A stretch of DNA of 35,802 nucleotides, from positions 1 through 35,802 of the forward strand of contig JAGXIN010000018.1 in NCBI GenBank assembly GCA_024635575.1. Reading direction: 5' to 3'. Shown here one piece after another: positions 1-7,683 of this stretch. The position numbers were made by a program, and so were the translations under genes. This stretch comes from Flavobacteriia bacterium (lineage in GTDB: Bacteria > Bacteroidota > Bacteroidia > Flavobacteriales > Flavobacteriaceae). A model generated the notes under the pieces. The model did not search any database, had not been told where the DNA came from, and saw nothing but the letters and a program-made list of their open reading frames with translations. Numbering within the stretch: the first letter of the stretch is position 1; every line of letters starts with the position of its first letter.

Positions 1-398
1 AGGACTTTATCACGTTGCACTAAAACTCCTTGTCCATCACCTTTATCACCATGACAAACAGTACAATTAATGGTATACAAAGCTTTTCCTTTTTCCAAGT
101 TCCCCTCGTTAACTTCTAAAGGAGACATTACTGTTTCTTTAGCTAATAAGTAACCCTCTTCGGTATTAGGAATTTCATAAGGTACTTCTCCTCTAAAAAT
201 AGTTCCTTCAACAGGTAATTGAGCTTCTAGCCCATTTTTAAAATTAGGATTTTCAGCATACGTTTCATAACCAACAGAAGTATACATATCTGTAGCAGCC
301 ATAAAACGAACATTTGGTTTACGCATAACGCCATCGCTACAAGAACTCAAACTTATCCCTATTAAAGTTATAGCTACTATGTTAAATATATGTTTCAT
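1..398 (-). CDS. actE: Alternative Complex III subunit ActE, mono-heme cytochrome c lipoprotein (C-terminus off window)
   Basis: Last subunit gene visible here of the quinol-oxidising Alternative Complex III; ActE is a periplasmic mono-heme cytochrome that passes electrons on to the terminal oxidase or a carrier. The visible 132 codons start with a lipoprotein signal (hydrophobic stretch ending LSSC, lipidated Cys20). One c-type heme motif CTVCH lies at residues 112-116, followed by a glycine/aspartate-rich turn typical of class I cytochromes. The ATG at 398 lies 5 bp after the actD stop, so it belongs to the same transcript. The gene runs off the left edge, so the distal Met ligand cannot be seen. 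The family assignment rests mainly on position behind actABCD plus the lipobox and single heme motif. Confidence 0.88.
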   Translation of the reverse strand, partial: MKHIFNIVAITLIGISLSSCSDGVMRKPNVRFMAATDMYTSVGYETYAENPNFKNGLEAQLPVEGTIFRGEVPYEIPNTEEGYLLAKETVMSPLEVNEGNLEKGKALYTINCTVCHGDKGDGQGVLVQRDKV

Positions 399-403
399 AT
401 TCT

Positions 404-922
404 TTATGCTTTTATTTTGATTTCTTTAGCACCTGCTTTTTTCAGTAAGTCTTCTAAAGCATTTACATCGTCAGACACCGCTATTTCGATCATAAAGTGA
501 TCGTCGGTTGTTCTTGGATCAGGATTTTCGGCGTTTTTAAAAGGCCATAATTTACTGCGCATATAAAAGGTAATTACCATTAAGTGGGCGGCAAAAAATA
601 CTGTTAACTCAAACATAATCGGAACGAAAGCCGGCATATTTTCAGCAAAACTAAAACTAGGCTTACCGCCTATATTTTGCGGCCAATCGGCAATCATCAT
701 ATAATTCATCATCCAAACAGCAAAAGAGAAACCAATAACACCATAAATAAAAGCCATAATAGCAATTCGTGTATTTGGCAAACCTACTGCTTTTTCCAGC
801 CCGTGGACGGGGAAAGGCGTAAATATTTCTTCAATATGATACTCAGCAGCTCTTAAGTCTTTTACAGCGCTTAAAAGCACGTCGTCGTCATCGAAAATAG
901 CTTGTAACGTTTTATTACTCAT
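404..922 (-). CDS. actD: Alternative Complex III subunit ActD (DUF3341 family)
   Basis: A 172-residue membrane subunit of Alternative Complex III. It has a soluble N-terminal part, two hydrophobic segments (about residues 52-75 and 97-120) and a C-terminal cytoplasmic domain, as in DUF3341 proteins. The N-terminal region contains a short pattern rich in acidic residues (DDDD near residue 11), then a conserved-looking PFPVHGLEKA stretch that is typical of ActD. It carries no cofactor motif, and in known structures ActD is a scaffold next to ActC. The ATG at 922 overlaps the end of actC by 8 bp, which suggests translational coupling. Confidence 0.93.
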   Translation of the reverse strand: MSNKTLQAIFDDDDVLLSAVKDLRAAEYHIEEIFTPFPVHGLEKAVGLPNTRIAIMAFIYGVIGFSFAVWMMNYMMIADWPQNIGGKPSFSFAENMPAFVPIMFELTVFFAAHLMVITFYMRSKLWPFKNAENPDPRTTDDHFMIEIAVSDDVNALEDLLKKAGAKEIKIKA

Positions 923-2309
923 GATTATTTTCTCTTAATTTTTTATAATTTTCTCCAGATGATTTCAAAATACTCTTTAACTCTGCCTGTGCAATTACAG
1001 GAAATGTTCTGGCGTATAACAAAAATAAAACGAAGAAAAACCCAATTGTTCCAATAAAAATACCAACATCAACAAAAGTTGGTGAAAACATCGTCCAAGA
1101 TGAAGGCAAATGTCCGCGACTCAAACCAATTACAATAATGTCAAATCGTTCAAACCACATTCCTATATTTATAACAATAGAAATAAAGAATGACCATACA
1201 TAATTAGTTCTTAATTTTTTAAACCACAATGATTGCGGAATAATGAAATTACAAATTATCAATGCCCAAAAAGCCCACCAATATGGTCCTGTAGCGGCAC
1301 CAATTGATAAATAGATATAATCCTCATAACTACTTCCTGAGTACCATGCCAGAAAAAACTCTGTTATGTAGGCTACTGAAACAATACCTCCTGTTAAAAG
1401 GATTACTTTATTCATATTTTCAATATGAACTCTGGTTATGTACGCCTCCAAATTTGAAACCTTTCGCATAATTATCAACAGTGTTTGCACCATCGCGAAT
1501 CCTGAAAATATTGCCCCTGCAACAAAGTAAGGAGGGAAAATAGTACTATGCCATCCGGGAATAACCGATGTCGCAAAATCCATAGATACAATTGTATGAA
1601 CAGATAATACTAATGGTGTAGCCAAACCTGCCAACACCAATGAAACTTCTTCAAAACGTTGCCAATCTTTTAATCTGCCCGACCATCCAAAACTTAATAA
1701 GCTATATATTTTCTTCTGAAAAGGTCTTACCGCTCTATCTCTAAGCATTGCAAAATCAGGTAATAACCCAGTATACCAGAACACCAATGACACAGAAAGA
1801 TACGTTGAAATGGCAAAAACATCCCACAATAAAGGTGAGTTAAAATTAACCCATAATGAGCCTAATGCATTTGGTAAAGGCAATACATAAAATGCATTCC
1901 AAACTCTACCCATATGAATAATAGGAAATAAACCTGCCTGAAAAACGGCGAATATTGTCATTGCTTCAGCTGAACGATTGATTCCCATTCTCCATTTTTG
2001 TCTGAATAACAACAAAACGGCAGAAATTAATGTACCAGCGTGACCAATACCTACCCACCAAACAAAATTTGTAATATCCCAAGCCCAGTTAACTCTGTTG
2101 TTTAATCCCCAAACACCAATTCCAGTTCCAATAGTATAGGCAATACATCCTATTCCATATAAAAAGGCTACCAATGCTATTGTAAATGCAATCCACCATT
2201 TTTTGTTGGCTTTACCCTCCACAGGCGCAGCCACATCAACAGTAATGTCGTGATAACTTTTGTTACCATTTATTAATGGTTCTCTTATAGACGCTTCGTA
2301 ATGAGACAT
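915..2309 (-). CDS. actC: Alternative Complex III quinol-binding membrane subunit ActC (NrfD-like)
   Basis: A 464-residue integral membrane protein of the NrfD/PsrC superfamily with about ten hydrophobic helices. In Alternative Complex III, ActC faces the iron-sulfur subunit ActB on the periplasmic side and forms the quinol oxidation site and a possible proton path. The sequence shows the usual aromatic, Trp-rich N-terminal helices (WGLNNRVNWAWDITNFVWW, about residues 67-85) and a histidine-containing helix (GIGHAGTL). It sits 25 bp downstream of actB and overlaps actD. The length is normal for bacteroidotal ActC. Nothing is missing or unusual. Confidence 0.95.
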   Translation of the reverse strand: MSHYEASIREPLINGNKSYHDITVDVAAPVEGKANKKWWIAFTIALVAFLYGIGCIAYTIGTGIGVWGLNNRVNWAWDITNFVWWVGIGHAGTLISAVLLLFRQKWRMGINRSAEAMTIFAVFQAGLFPIIHMGRVWNAFYVLPLPNALGSLWVNFNSPLLWDVFAISTYLSVSLVFWYTGLLPDFAMLRDRAVRPFQKKIYSLLSFGWSGRLKDWQRFEEVSLVLAGLATPLVLSVHTIVSMDFATSVIPGWHSTIFPPYFVAGAIFSGFAMVQTLLIIMRKVSNLEAYITRVHIENMNKVILLTGGIVSVAYITEFFLAWYSGSSYEDYIYLSIGAATGPYWWAFWALIICNFIIPQSLWFKKLRTNYVWSFFISIVINIGMWFERFDIIVIGLSRGHLPSSWTMFSPTFVDVGIFIGTIGFFFVLFLLYARTFPVIAQAELKSILKSSGENYKKLRENNHE

Positions 2310-2334
2310 AATATATTTTAAATCTTTATGATAG

Positions 2335-5300
2335 TTATGATTCTTCTGTATTTCTAACTTTAAGGTGATACATTACATTTGGTTTTGTACCAATTTCAGC
2401 TAAAAGATGATAAGTTCTATCATCTTCAATTAAATGTGCAACTTTACTTTCTTTATCATTTACATCTCCAAATACAATAGCTCCTGTTGGACAAGCACTT
2501 GAACACGCGGTTTGAAATTCTTCATCTTCAACAGGGCGGCTTTCTCTTTTGGCAGTTAAAATACTCAATTGTGTTTTTTGTAAACACATGGAACATTTTT
2601 CCATAACCCCTCTAGATCGAACCACAACATCAGGATTCAATACCATTCTTCCTAAATCATTGTTCATGTTAAAGTCGAATTCGTTATTTTCCGGATATCT
2701 AAACCAGTTAAACCTACGTACTTTATACGGACAGTTATTGGCGCAATATCTAGTTCCAATGCAACGGTTATATGCCATATGGTTTTGCCCCTGACGACCA
2801 TGTGAAGTTGCCGCCACAGGACAAACTGTTTCACAAGGTGCATGATTACAATGTTGACACATTACAGGTTGAAAAGCAACTTGAGGATTTTCAGAAGGGA
2901 TGGTCATTGTATTAAACATTTCACCCGTTCCAAAAATATCTTCTTCTTTCGCTTTTTCATTGGTCATATCTGAGGTATAATACCTGTCAATACGCAACCA
3001 ATGCATATCTCTGCTTACTCTAATTTCATGTTTACCTACAACAGGCACATTGTTTTCAGCATGGCAAGCTACAATACAAGCAGCGCATCCCGTGCAAGTA
3101 GCCAAATCTATTGATAAGTTAAAATGAGGCCCAATAGTGTCATCAAATTTCTCCCATAAATCTACACGTTCTGCTGGTACATCAACATGATTTAAAGAAA
3201 ATTCATGAGTTTTATTCCAATCTTCTTTTGGCTTATTGATATAATCTTCTAAAATTGTTTCTTTAATAATTTCATCACGTCCCATAATGGTGTGTTGCAA
3301 TTGAACACAAGCAAATTCGTGAACGCTTGCTGTTTTTTCAATTTCAACTGTTTGGAAATTATTAAAATTATGCATGAAAGCAAAAGCATTTACACCCGTC
3401 ATCATTTCCTTTTGCATTCCTGCTGTTCTTCCATAACCAACTGCCAAACCAATAGATCCGTTTGCCTGACCTGGCTGAATAAGAACCGGTACATTTTTTA
3501 ATGTTACGCCATTCACTTTAAGCGTTACAACGCTACCATTTAAAGCGCCATCGCTTACATTCCAATTCTCTAAGCCCAGCTTTACAGCATCAGCAGCTGA
3601 AATGGTCATGTAATTGTCCCAGGTAGTTCTTGTAATAGGATCTGGCAATTCTTGCAACCAAGGATTATTGGCTTGTTTGCCATCACCTAAACTAATTTTT
3701 GCATAAAGATTTAATTCAAAATCTGCAGGTATTGTTTGAGCCAATAAAGCCGATGCCGATGTTGACAAATCTACTTCATTCTTTACCAAAGGAATTTCAG
3801 TATTGCTAGCAAAAATACCATCATGCAATGCTTGATTCCATGAACCTCCATTTAAGATAGAATCCGACCAATTGTCTTTAATAAATTGATAATAGGTTTT
3901 ATTTTCACCCATCCAAATTAACATACTGTCTTCAAACTGACGTGTATCAAATAATTGTTTTATGGTAGGTTGCATTAAGCTATATTCTCCTGCCTGAAAC
4001 TGGGCATCACCCCAAGATTCTAAATAATGAGGAGTGGTGGCTACCAATTGCGATTGCAATGCGGTCTCGTCATTTGACATGGTGCAATTGACAGATAATT
4101 TAACTTTCTTTAATGCCTTATTAAATGCCTCAGCATTTGCCAAAGAATAAGAAGGATTGCTATTGTAAATGAATAATGCACCAACTTTTCCGGCTGCCAT
4201 ATCAGCAACTAAATTGGCAACATCATTATCATTCCCGGCTTTTACAAATCGTGGTGTTGTGATATCGTACACTTCAGATTTCAAAAATTCATTTAAGGAA
4301 TTCGCAATTAATTGCGCGTTTATATCTTGAATTCCTGTAACAACAACTGCCTTACTGCCTGCCTGTTTTAGAAGATCTGCTGTTTTTTTTATGGATGCAT
4401 CTGCAACAGTTTCTTTTGAAGGAAGACTATTTCCAGTTACAGCATTGTATAAATTAATAAGTGCATAAACTTGTTCAGAAGGTTTTATTGGAAACCTATT
4501 GTCTGCATTTGCACCTGTTAATGATAAGTTTGATTCAAATTGAAGGTGTTTAGACATTTTGCCATTTACAGGAACCCTGCTTTTCGCATAAGTTGCGCTA
4601 TATTGACCACCTTGCCAGTCACCTAAAAAATCTGCCCCAACAGAAACTATTACTGACGCTTTCTCAAATTTATATGTTGGAAGGGCTCTTAAACCATACA
4701 TAGTTTCAAAAGCATCTAATGCCGCACTTTCTGTTAAGGCATCATAAACAACATGAGAGACATTCCCATATAATTGTGAGAAGTTTTCAATTACTTTTTT
4801 AGTGGAAGGACTTGCTGTTGATCCAGTTAAAATAACAATTTTCTCATTGGTGTTTTTTAGGGACTCTAAAGTATCAATTACCTTTTTATCTAAATCCGAC
4901 CATTTTATTGCTTCACCATTGTCCAATGGTCCTCTTAATCTGTTATTGTCATATAAAGATAAAACTGATGCCTGAACCCTAGCTGATGTAGCTCCCCAAT
5001 TTTCAGCCATTTTATTCGGCTCAATCTTAATTGGTCGTCCTTCTCTAACTTTTACCAATATGTTTGCAATATCAGAACCATCAGAAATAATAGAAGCATA
5101 ATAATTTGCCACCCCTGGAATAATATTGTCAGGTTTAATAACATAAGGAATAGATTTTACCACAGGACCTTCGCATGAAGCTAAAGTTACTGCCGCTGTG
5201 GTAAATCCAACATATTTAAGGAAATCGCGTCGCGTTGTTGCTGATTGGGATAAATTTTCTTTATCTCCTAAAAACTCATAGTTAGGTATTTCTTCTACAA

Positions 5301-5385
5301 ATTCTTTTTGCATTAAGCTTTCAACAATAGGACTATCGGATTTGAGTTCTTCAACGCTTCTCCAGTATTTCTTATTTGATGCCAT
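2335..5385 (-). CDS. actB: Alternative Complex III iron-sulfur subunit ActB (molybdopterin-oxidoreductase-like plus ferredoxin-like domain)
   Basis: A 1016-residue periplasmic electron-transfer subunit. Residues 51-57 (TRRDFLK) are a twin-arginine export signal, followed by a hydrophobic stretch and a lipobox-like LASC with Cys71, so it is probably Tat-exported and membrane-anchored. The long middle part resembles a molybdopterin oxidoreductase fold; ActB members are known to lack the cofactor. The C-terminal quarter has four Cys groups: CTGCAACIVAC, CQHCNHAPCETVCP, CIGTRYCANNCP, and CSMC with CSSACP. These are ligands for the expected three [4Fe-4S] clusters and one [3Fe-4S] cluster. Clusters relay electrons from ActC quinol to the ActA hemes. 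It lies 28 bp after actA in the same operon. Confidence 0.95.
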   Translation of the reverse strand: MASNKKYWRSVEELKSDSPIVESLMQKEFVEEIPNYEFLGDKENLSQSATTRRDFLKYVGFTTAAVTLASCEGPVVKSIPYVIKPDNIIPGVANYYASIISDGSDIANILVKVREGRPIKIEPNKMAENWGATSARVQASVLSLYDNNRLRGPLDNGEAIKWSDLDKKVIDTLESLKNTNEKIVILTGSTASPSTKKVIENFSQLYGNVSHVVYDALTESAALDAFETMYGLRALPTYKFEKASVIVSVGADFLGDWQGGQYSATYAKSRVPVNGKMSKHLQFESNLSLTGANADNRFPIKPSEQVYALINLYNAVTGNSLPSKETVADASIKKTADLLKQAGSKAVVVTGIQDINAQLIANSLNEFLKSEVYDITTPRFVKAGNDNDVANLVADMAAGKVGALFIYNSNPSYSLANAEAFNKALKKVKLSVNCTMSNDETALQSQLVATTPHYLESWGDAQFQAGEYSLMQPTIKQLFDTRQFEDSMLIWMGENKTYYQFIKDNWSDSILNGGSWNQALHDGIFASNTEIPLVKNEVDLSTSASALLAQTIPADFELNLYAKISLGDGKQANNPWLQELPDPITRTTWDNYMTISAADAVKLGLENWNVSDGALNGSVVTLKVNGVTLKNVPVLIQPGQANGSIGLAVGYGRTAGMQKEMMTGVNAFAFMHNFNNFQTVEIEKTASVHEFACVQLQHTIMGRDEIIKETILEDYINKPKEDWNKTHEFSLNHVDVPAERVDLWEKFDDTIGPHFNLSIDLATCTGCAACIVACHAENNVPVVGKHEIRVSRDMHWLRIDRYYTSDMTNEKAKEEDIFGTGEMFNTMTIPSENPQVAFQPVMCQHCNHAPCETVCPVAATSHGRQGQNHMAYNRCIGTRYCANNCPYKVRRFNWFRYPENNEFDFNMNNDLGRMVLNPDVVVRSRGVMEKCSMCLQKTQLSILTAKRESRPVEDEEFQTACSSACPTGAIVFGDVNDKESKVAHLIEDDRTYHLLAEIGTKPNVMYHLKVRNTEES

Positions 5386-5413
5386 TGTTTATAATCGTAT
5401 TATCTAAATTTTA

Positions 5414-7006
5414 TTAATAGTGACATTTACCACATTCTTGTCCACCCAATTGGGCTACAGTAACTTTTTCTATACCGTATTTTTTCGATAATTGGTCATG
5501 GATATTTTTATAATAACCATTAGTTTTCATATCAACTTCAGTTGTTTTGTGACAATCTATACACCAGCCCATTGTTAATTTTGAAAACTGTTTCACTTCA
5601 ACCATTGTTTCAACAGGACCGTGGCATTTTTGACAGGTGATCGCCCCAACAGTTACATGCTGCGAATGATTGAAATAGGCAAAATCAGCCAAATTATGAA
5701 TTCGAACCCATTCAACAGGTTTTTGCTCATAACCTTCTATGTATTTTACATTTTCTTTATCCCAACCAACTGCATCGTATATTTTTTGAATTTCTTTATC
5801 CAAATCTGCTTTCGTATAGTCTCCAAACAACTCACCTTTATATTCTGAAACTGATTTGTGACAATTCATACATACATTTACAGATGGTATGCCAGAAGTT
5901 TTACTGTTTTTTGCTGAAGAATGACAGTACTGACAGTCTATTTTATTGTCTCCAGAATGCACGGCATGTGAAAATACTATTGGTTGAATAGGCTGATATC
6001 CTGTATCTACTCCAACCTGCATAAAAAAGCCAAATATCAAGTATGCACTTCCTAACAAAACAAACATTAAAGCCAAGAAACGCAAAAAAGGACTAAAAAA
6101 CATTGCTTTTAAAATGCTTTCTCCTTTCTCCTCTAATAATTCTTCATCTGTTAATTTTTTGGTTTTGGCATCAATAATTGTTTTTGTCGCTATAATTAAT
6201 GATAAAGCCAGTAAAGCAAAAATCGTTATTGCAAGTGTTGGTAAAACACCAAGACCTGGTTTATTGAAAATTTCTTCACCTGCTGAAGAAGTTGTTGTTA
6301 CAGCCGTTTCTTTAACATCGCCGACAGCCATATATTTTAAAACATCTTCAATATCCTGATCCGAAAGTTGCGGAAAAGGTGTCATTGCAATTGGAGAATA
6401 TTCAGACGCTGTTTTTGCCAACGGATCCCCAGATGCAACTAAAGCTGCATTGTCTTTTATCCATAATTTTAACCACTCCTCATCATACTTTTCTTCAATA
6501 TGCAAAAGTGGCGGACCAATTAACTTTCCTTCCAATTTGTGGCATGCTGCACAATTTGTCTTAAAAATTTGCTTACCGCGTTCCACTCCCGGGTCAACTT
6601 CCTGTTTTTCGGGAACAACTTCAGCAGCCGCTGGCTCACCTTTGGTATATTCTAAAATATCAATAATATCCTGATCAGACAATTGAGGATTTGGAGTCAT
6701 TGGCAATTTGTTGTTCTCTTCGAAAACCTGAATTGCTAATTTATCTCCTGACTTAATCATTCCAGGACTATCTCTAATCCAGGAAATAAGCCAATCTTGG
6801 TCTCTTTTCTCTGTAATACCCTCTAATGCAGGACCTATCAATCTTTTGTCTAATCTATGGCAAGCAGCACATATGGATTTAAAAAGTTTCTCTCCATTTG
6901 CCGGATCAGCTTGTTGTGCAGATAAATTAAATGAAAAAAAGAATAGAAAAGCAAGACTACTAATGATTAATCTTGATAATGGACTGTGTTGTTTCACACT
7001 TTTCAT
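5414..7006 (-). CDS. actA: Alternative Complex III multiheme subunit ActA fused to two cytochrome c domains
   Basis: A 530-residue membrane-anchored multiheme cytochrome, first gene of the act operon. It has a signal peptide (residues 1-30). Two class I cytochrome c domains follow, with CAACH at 46-50 and 152-156, each with a downstream PMTPxPQLSDQDI-type Met-ligand segment. Two hydrophobic segments lie at about 254-274 and 307-327. The ActA-type pentaheme domain then carries CxxCH motifs at Cys358, 379, 458, 482 and 525, the last one at the extreme C-terminus (CGKCHY). That gives seven heme motifs, where a minimal ActA has five. The extra domains probably widen the electron-exit path. A TAnnTTTG element lies 85 bp upstream. 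Confidence 0.93.
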   Translation of the reverse strand: MKSVKQHSPLSRLIISSLAFLFFFSFNLSAQQADPANGEKLFKSICAACHRLDKRLIGPALEGITEKRDQDWLISWIRDSPGMIKSGDKLAIQVFEENNKLPMTPNPQLSDQDIIDILEYTKGEPAAAEVVPEKQEVDPGVERGKQIFKTNCAACHKLEGKLIGPPLLHIEEKYDEEWLKLWIKDNAALVASGDPLAKTASEYSPIAMTPFPQLSDQDIEDVLKYMAVGDVKETAVTTTSSAGEEIFNKPGLGVLPTLAITIFALLALSLIIATKTIIDAKTKKLTDEELLEEKGESILKAMFFSPFLRFLALMFVLLGSAYLIFGFFMQVGVDTGYQPIQPIVFSHAVHSGDNKIDCQYCHSSAKNSKTSGIPSVNVCMNCHKSVSEYKGELFGDYTKADLDKEIQKIYDAVGWDKENVKYIEGYEQKPVEWVRIHNLADFAYFNHSQHVTVGAITCQKCHGPVETMVEVKQFSKLTMGWCIDCHKTTEVDMKTNGYYKNIHDQLSKKYGIEKVTVAQLGGQECGKCHY

Positions 7007-7090
7007 ATTTATAAAGATATTTTCTTTCTAGTTTGGTATAATATTTTCATATATATAAAATATGACTTAAATCATATTTTAAGGTTTCGA

Positions 7091-7098
7091 CAAAAGTA
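7091..7098 (-). promoter_or_regulatory. Bacteroidota -7 promoter element for the act operon
   Basis: On the minus strand this reads TACTTTTG, matching TAnnTTTG. It would start a transcript with a leader of roughly 75-80 bases before actA. No clear TTG -33 box is visible at the usual spacing, so the call rests on one element and on its position. Confidence 0.45.
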
Positions 7099-7197
7099 GC
7101 ATATAATAATAAAACTTAAAATGTAAAAATTATGTTAAATGTAATTTATATTCATTCTAAATAACTAATTCGTAGTCATTCATTTCAAGGAAAATTA

Positions 7198-7205
7198 TAA
7201 ATTTG
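7198..7205 (+). promoter_or_regulatory. Bacteroidota -7 promoter element for the SPOR-domain gene
   Basis: TAAATTTG matches TAnnTTTG and lies 17 bases before the ATG at 7223, so the leader would be very short, as is common in this phylum. No -33 TTG is obvious. Confidence 0.5.
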
Positions 7206-7222
7206 AAAAATATATAAATATT

Positions 7223-7588
7223 ATGAATAAATTATCATTTAGAGCAATAGTTCTTGTTTTTTTTACAATTTTTATTACCAACTCATATTCACAAAGTGAA
7301 AACGAAAAGATTAACTCCTTAATTGAACAAAAAAAGGCATTTAATAAATCAAATAAAAATATAATTGTCTTTAAAATTCAAATTTATAACGGGAATGAAA
7401 CTCAGGCTTATGCCATTAAGAGAAATTTTGAAGCTGATTTTCCTGAATATCGTACAAAAATTATTTATAAAACTCCTGAGTGGAAAACACATGCGGGAAA
7501 CTTTAGAACGCGATTGGAAGCTGACAGAGCTCTAAATATTGTCAAAGAAAAATATGCAGGAGCCATTGTTTTGGAAGCAAAAATTTAA
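7223..7588 (+). CDS. small exported SPOR-domain protein
   Basis: A 121-residue protein with an N-terminal signal peptide (about residues 1-23, ending SYS-Q). A SPOR-like domain spans about residues 45-121: the pattern of a beta strand (FKIQIYNG), a helix with AYAIKRNFEADFP, a beta strand and THAGNFRTRLEADRAL is characteristic. SPOR domains bind denuded glycan strands of peptidoglycan, often at division sites. The gene stands alone between the divergent act operon and the convergent dnaG. Small stand-alone SPOR proteins are common in Flavobacteriaceae. The exact role is unknown. Confidence 0.82.
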   Translation: MNKLSFRAIVLVFFTIFITNSYSQSENEKINSLIEQKKAFNKSNKNIIVFKIQIYNGNETQAYAIKRNFEADFPEYRTKIIYKTPEWKTHAGNFRTRLEADRALNIVKEKYAGAIVLEAKI

Positions 7589-7604
7589 ATTTTTACTTTT
7601 TAAT

Positions 7605-7682
7605 GTATCAGGTATCTGGTATCAGGAATCAGGAATCATAAATTTTGGAACTTTCAACTTTTAACTTTCAACTTTTAACTTT
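7605..7682. repeat. short direct repeats in the convergent SPOR/dnaG gap
   Basis: Two short repeat runs fill the 95-bp gap. Positions 7605-7638 hold overlapping copies of TATCAGG/AATCAGG. Positions 7649-7682 hold two exact copies of the 14-mer AACTTTCAACTTTT plus a partial third. Both runs are low in complexity and lie between two convergent stop codons. No stable GC-rich hairpin terminator was found here. Confidence 0.75.
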
Positions 7683-7683
7683 A

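Noticed and set aside
3292-3501. Plus-strand open frames inside the act genes
   Set aside because: They lie opposite strongly conserved coding sequence and have no promoter element or protein pattern.
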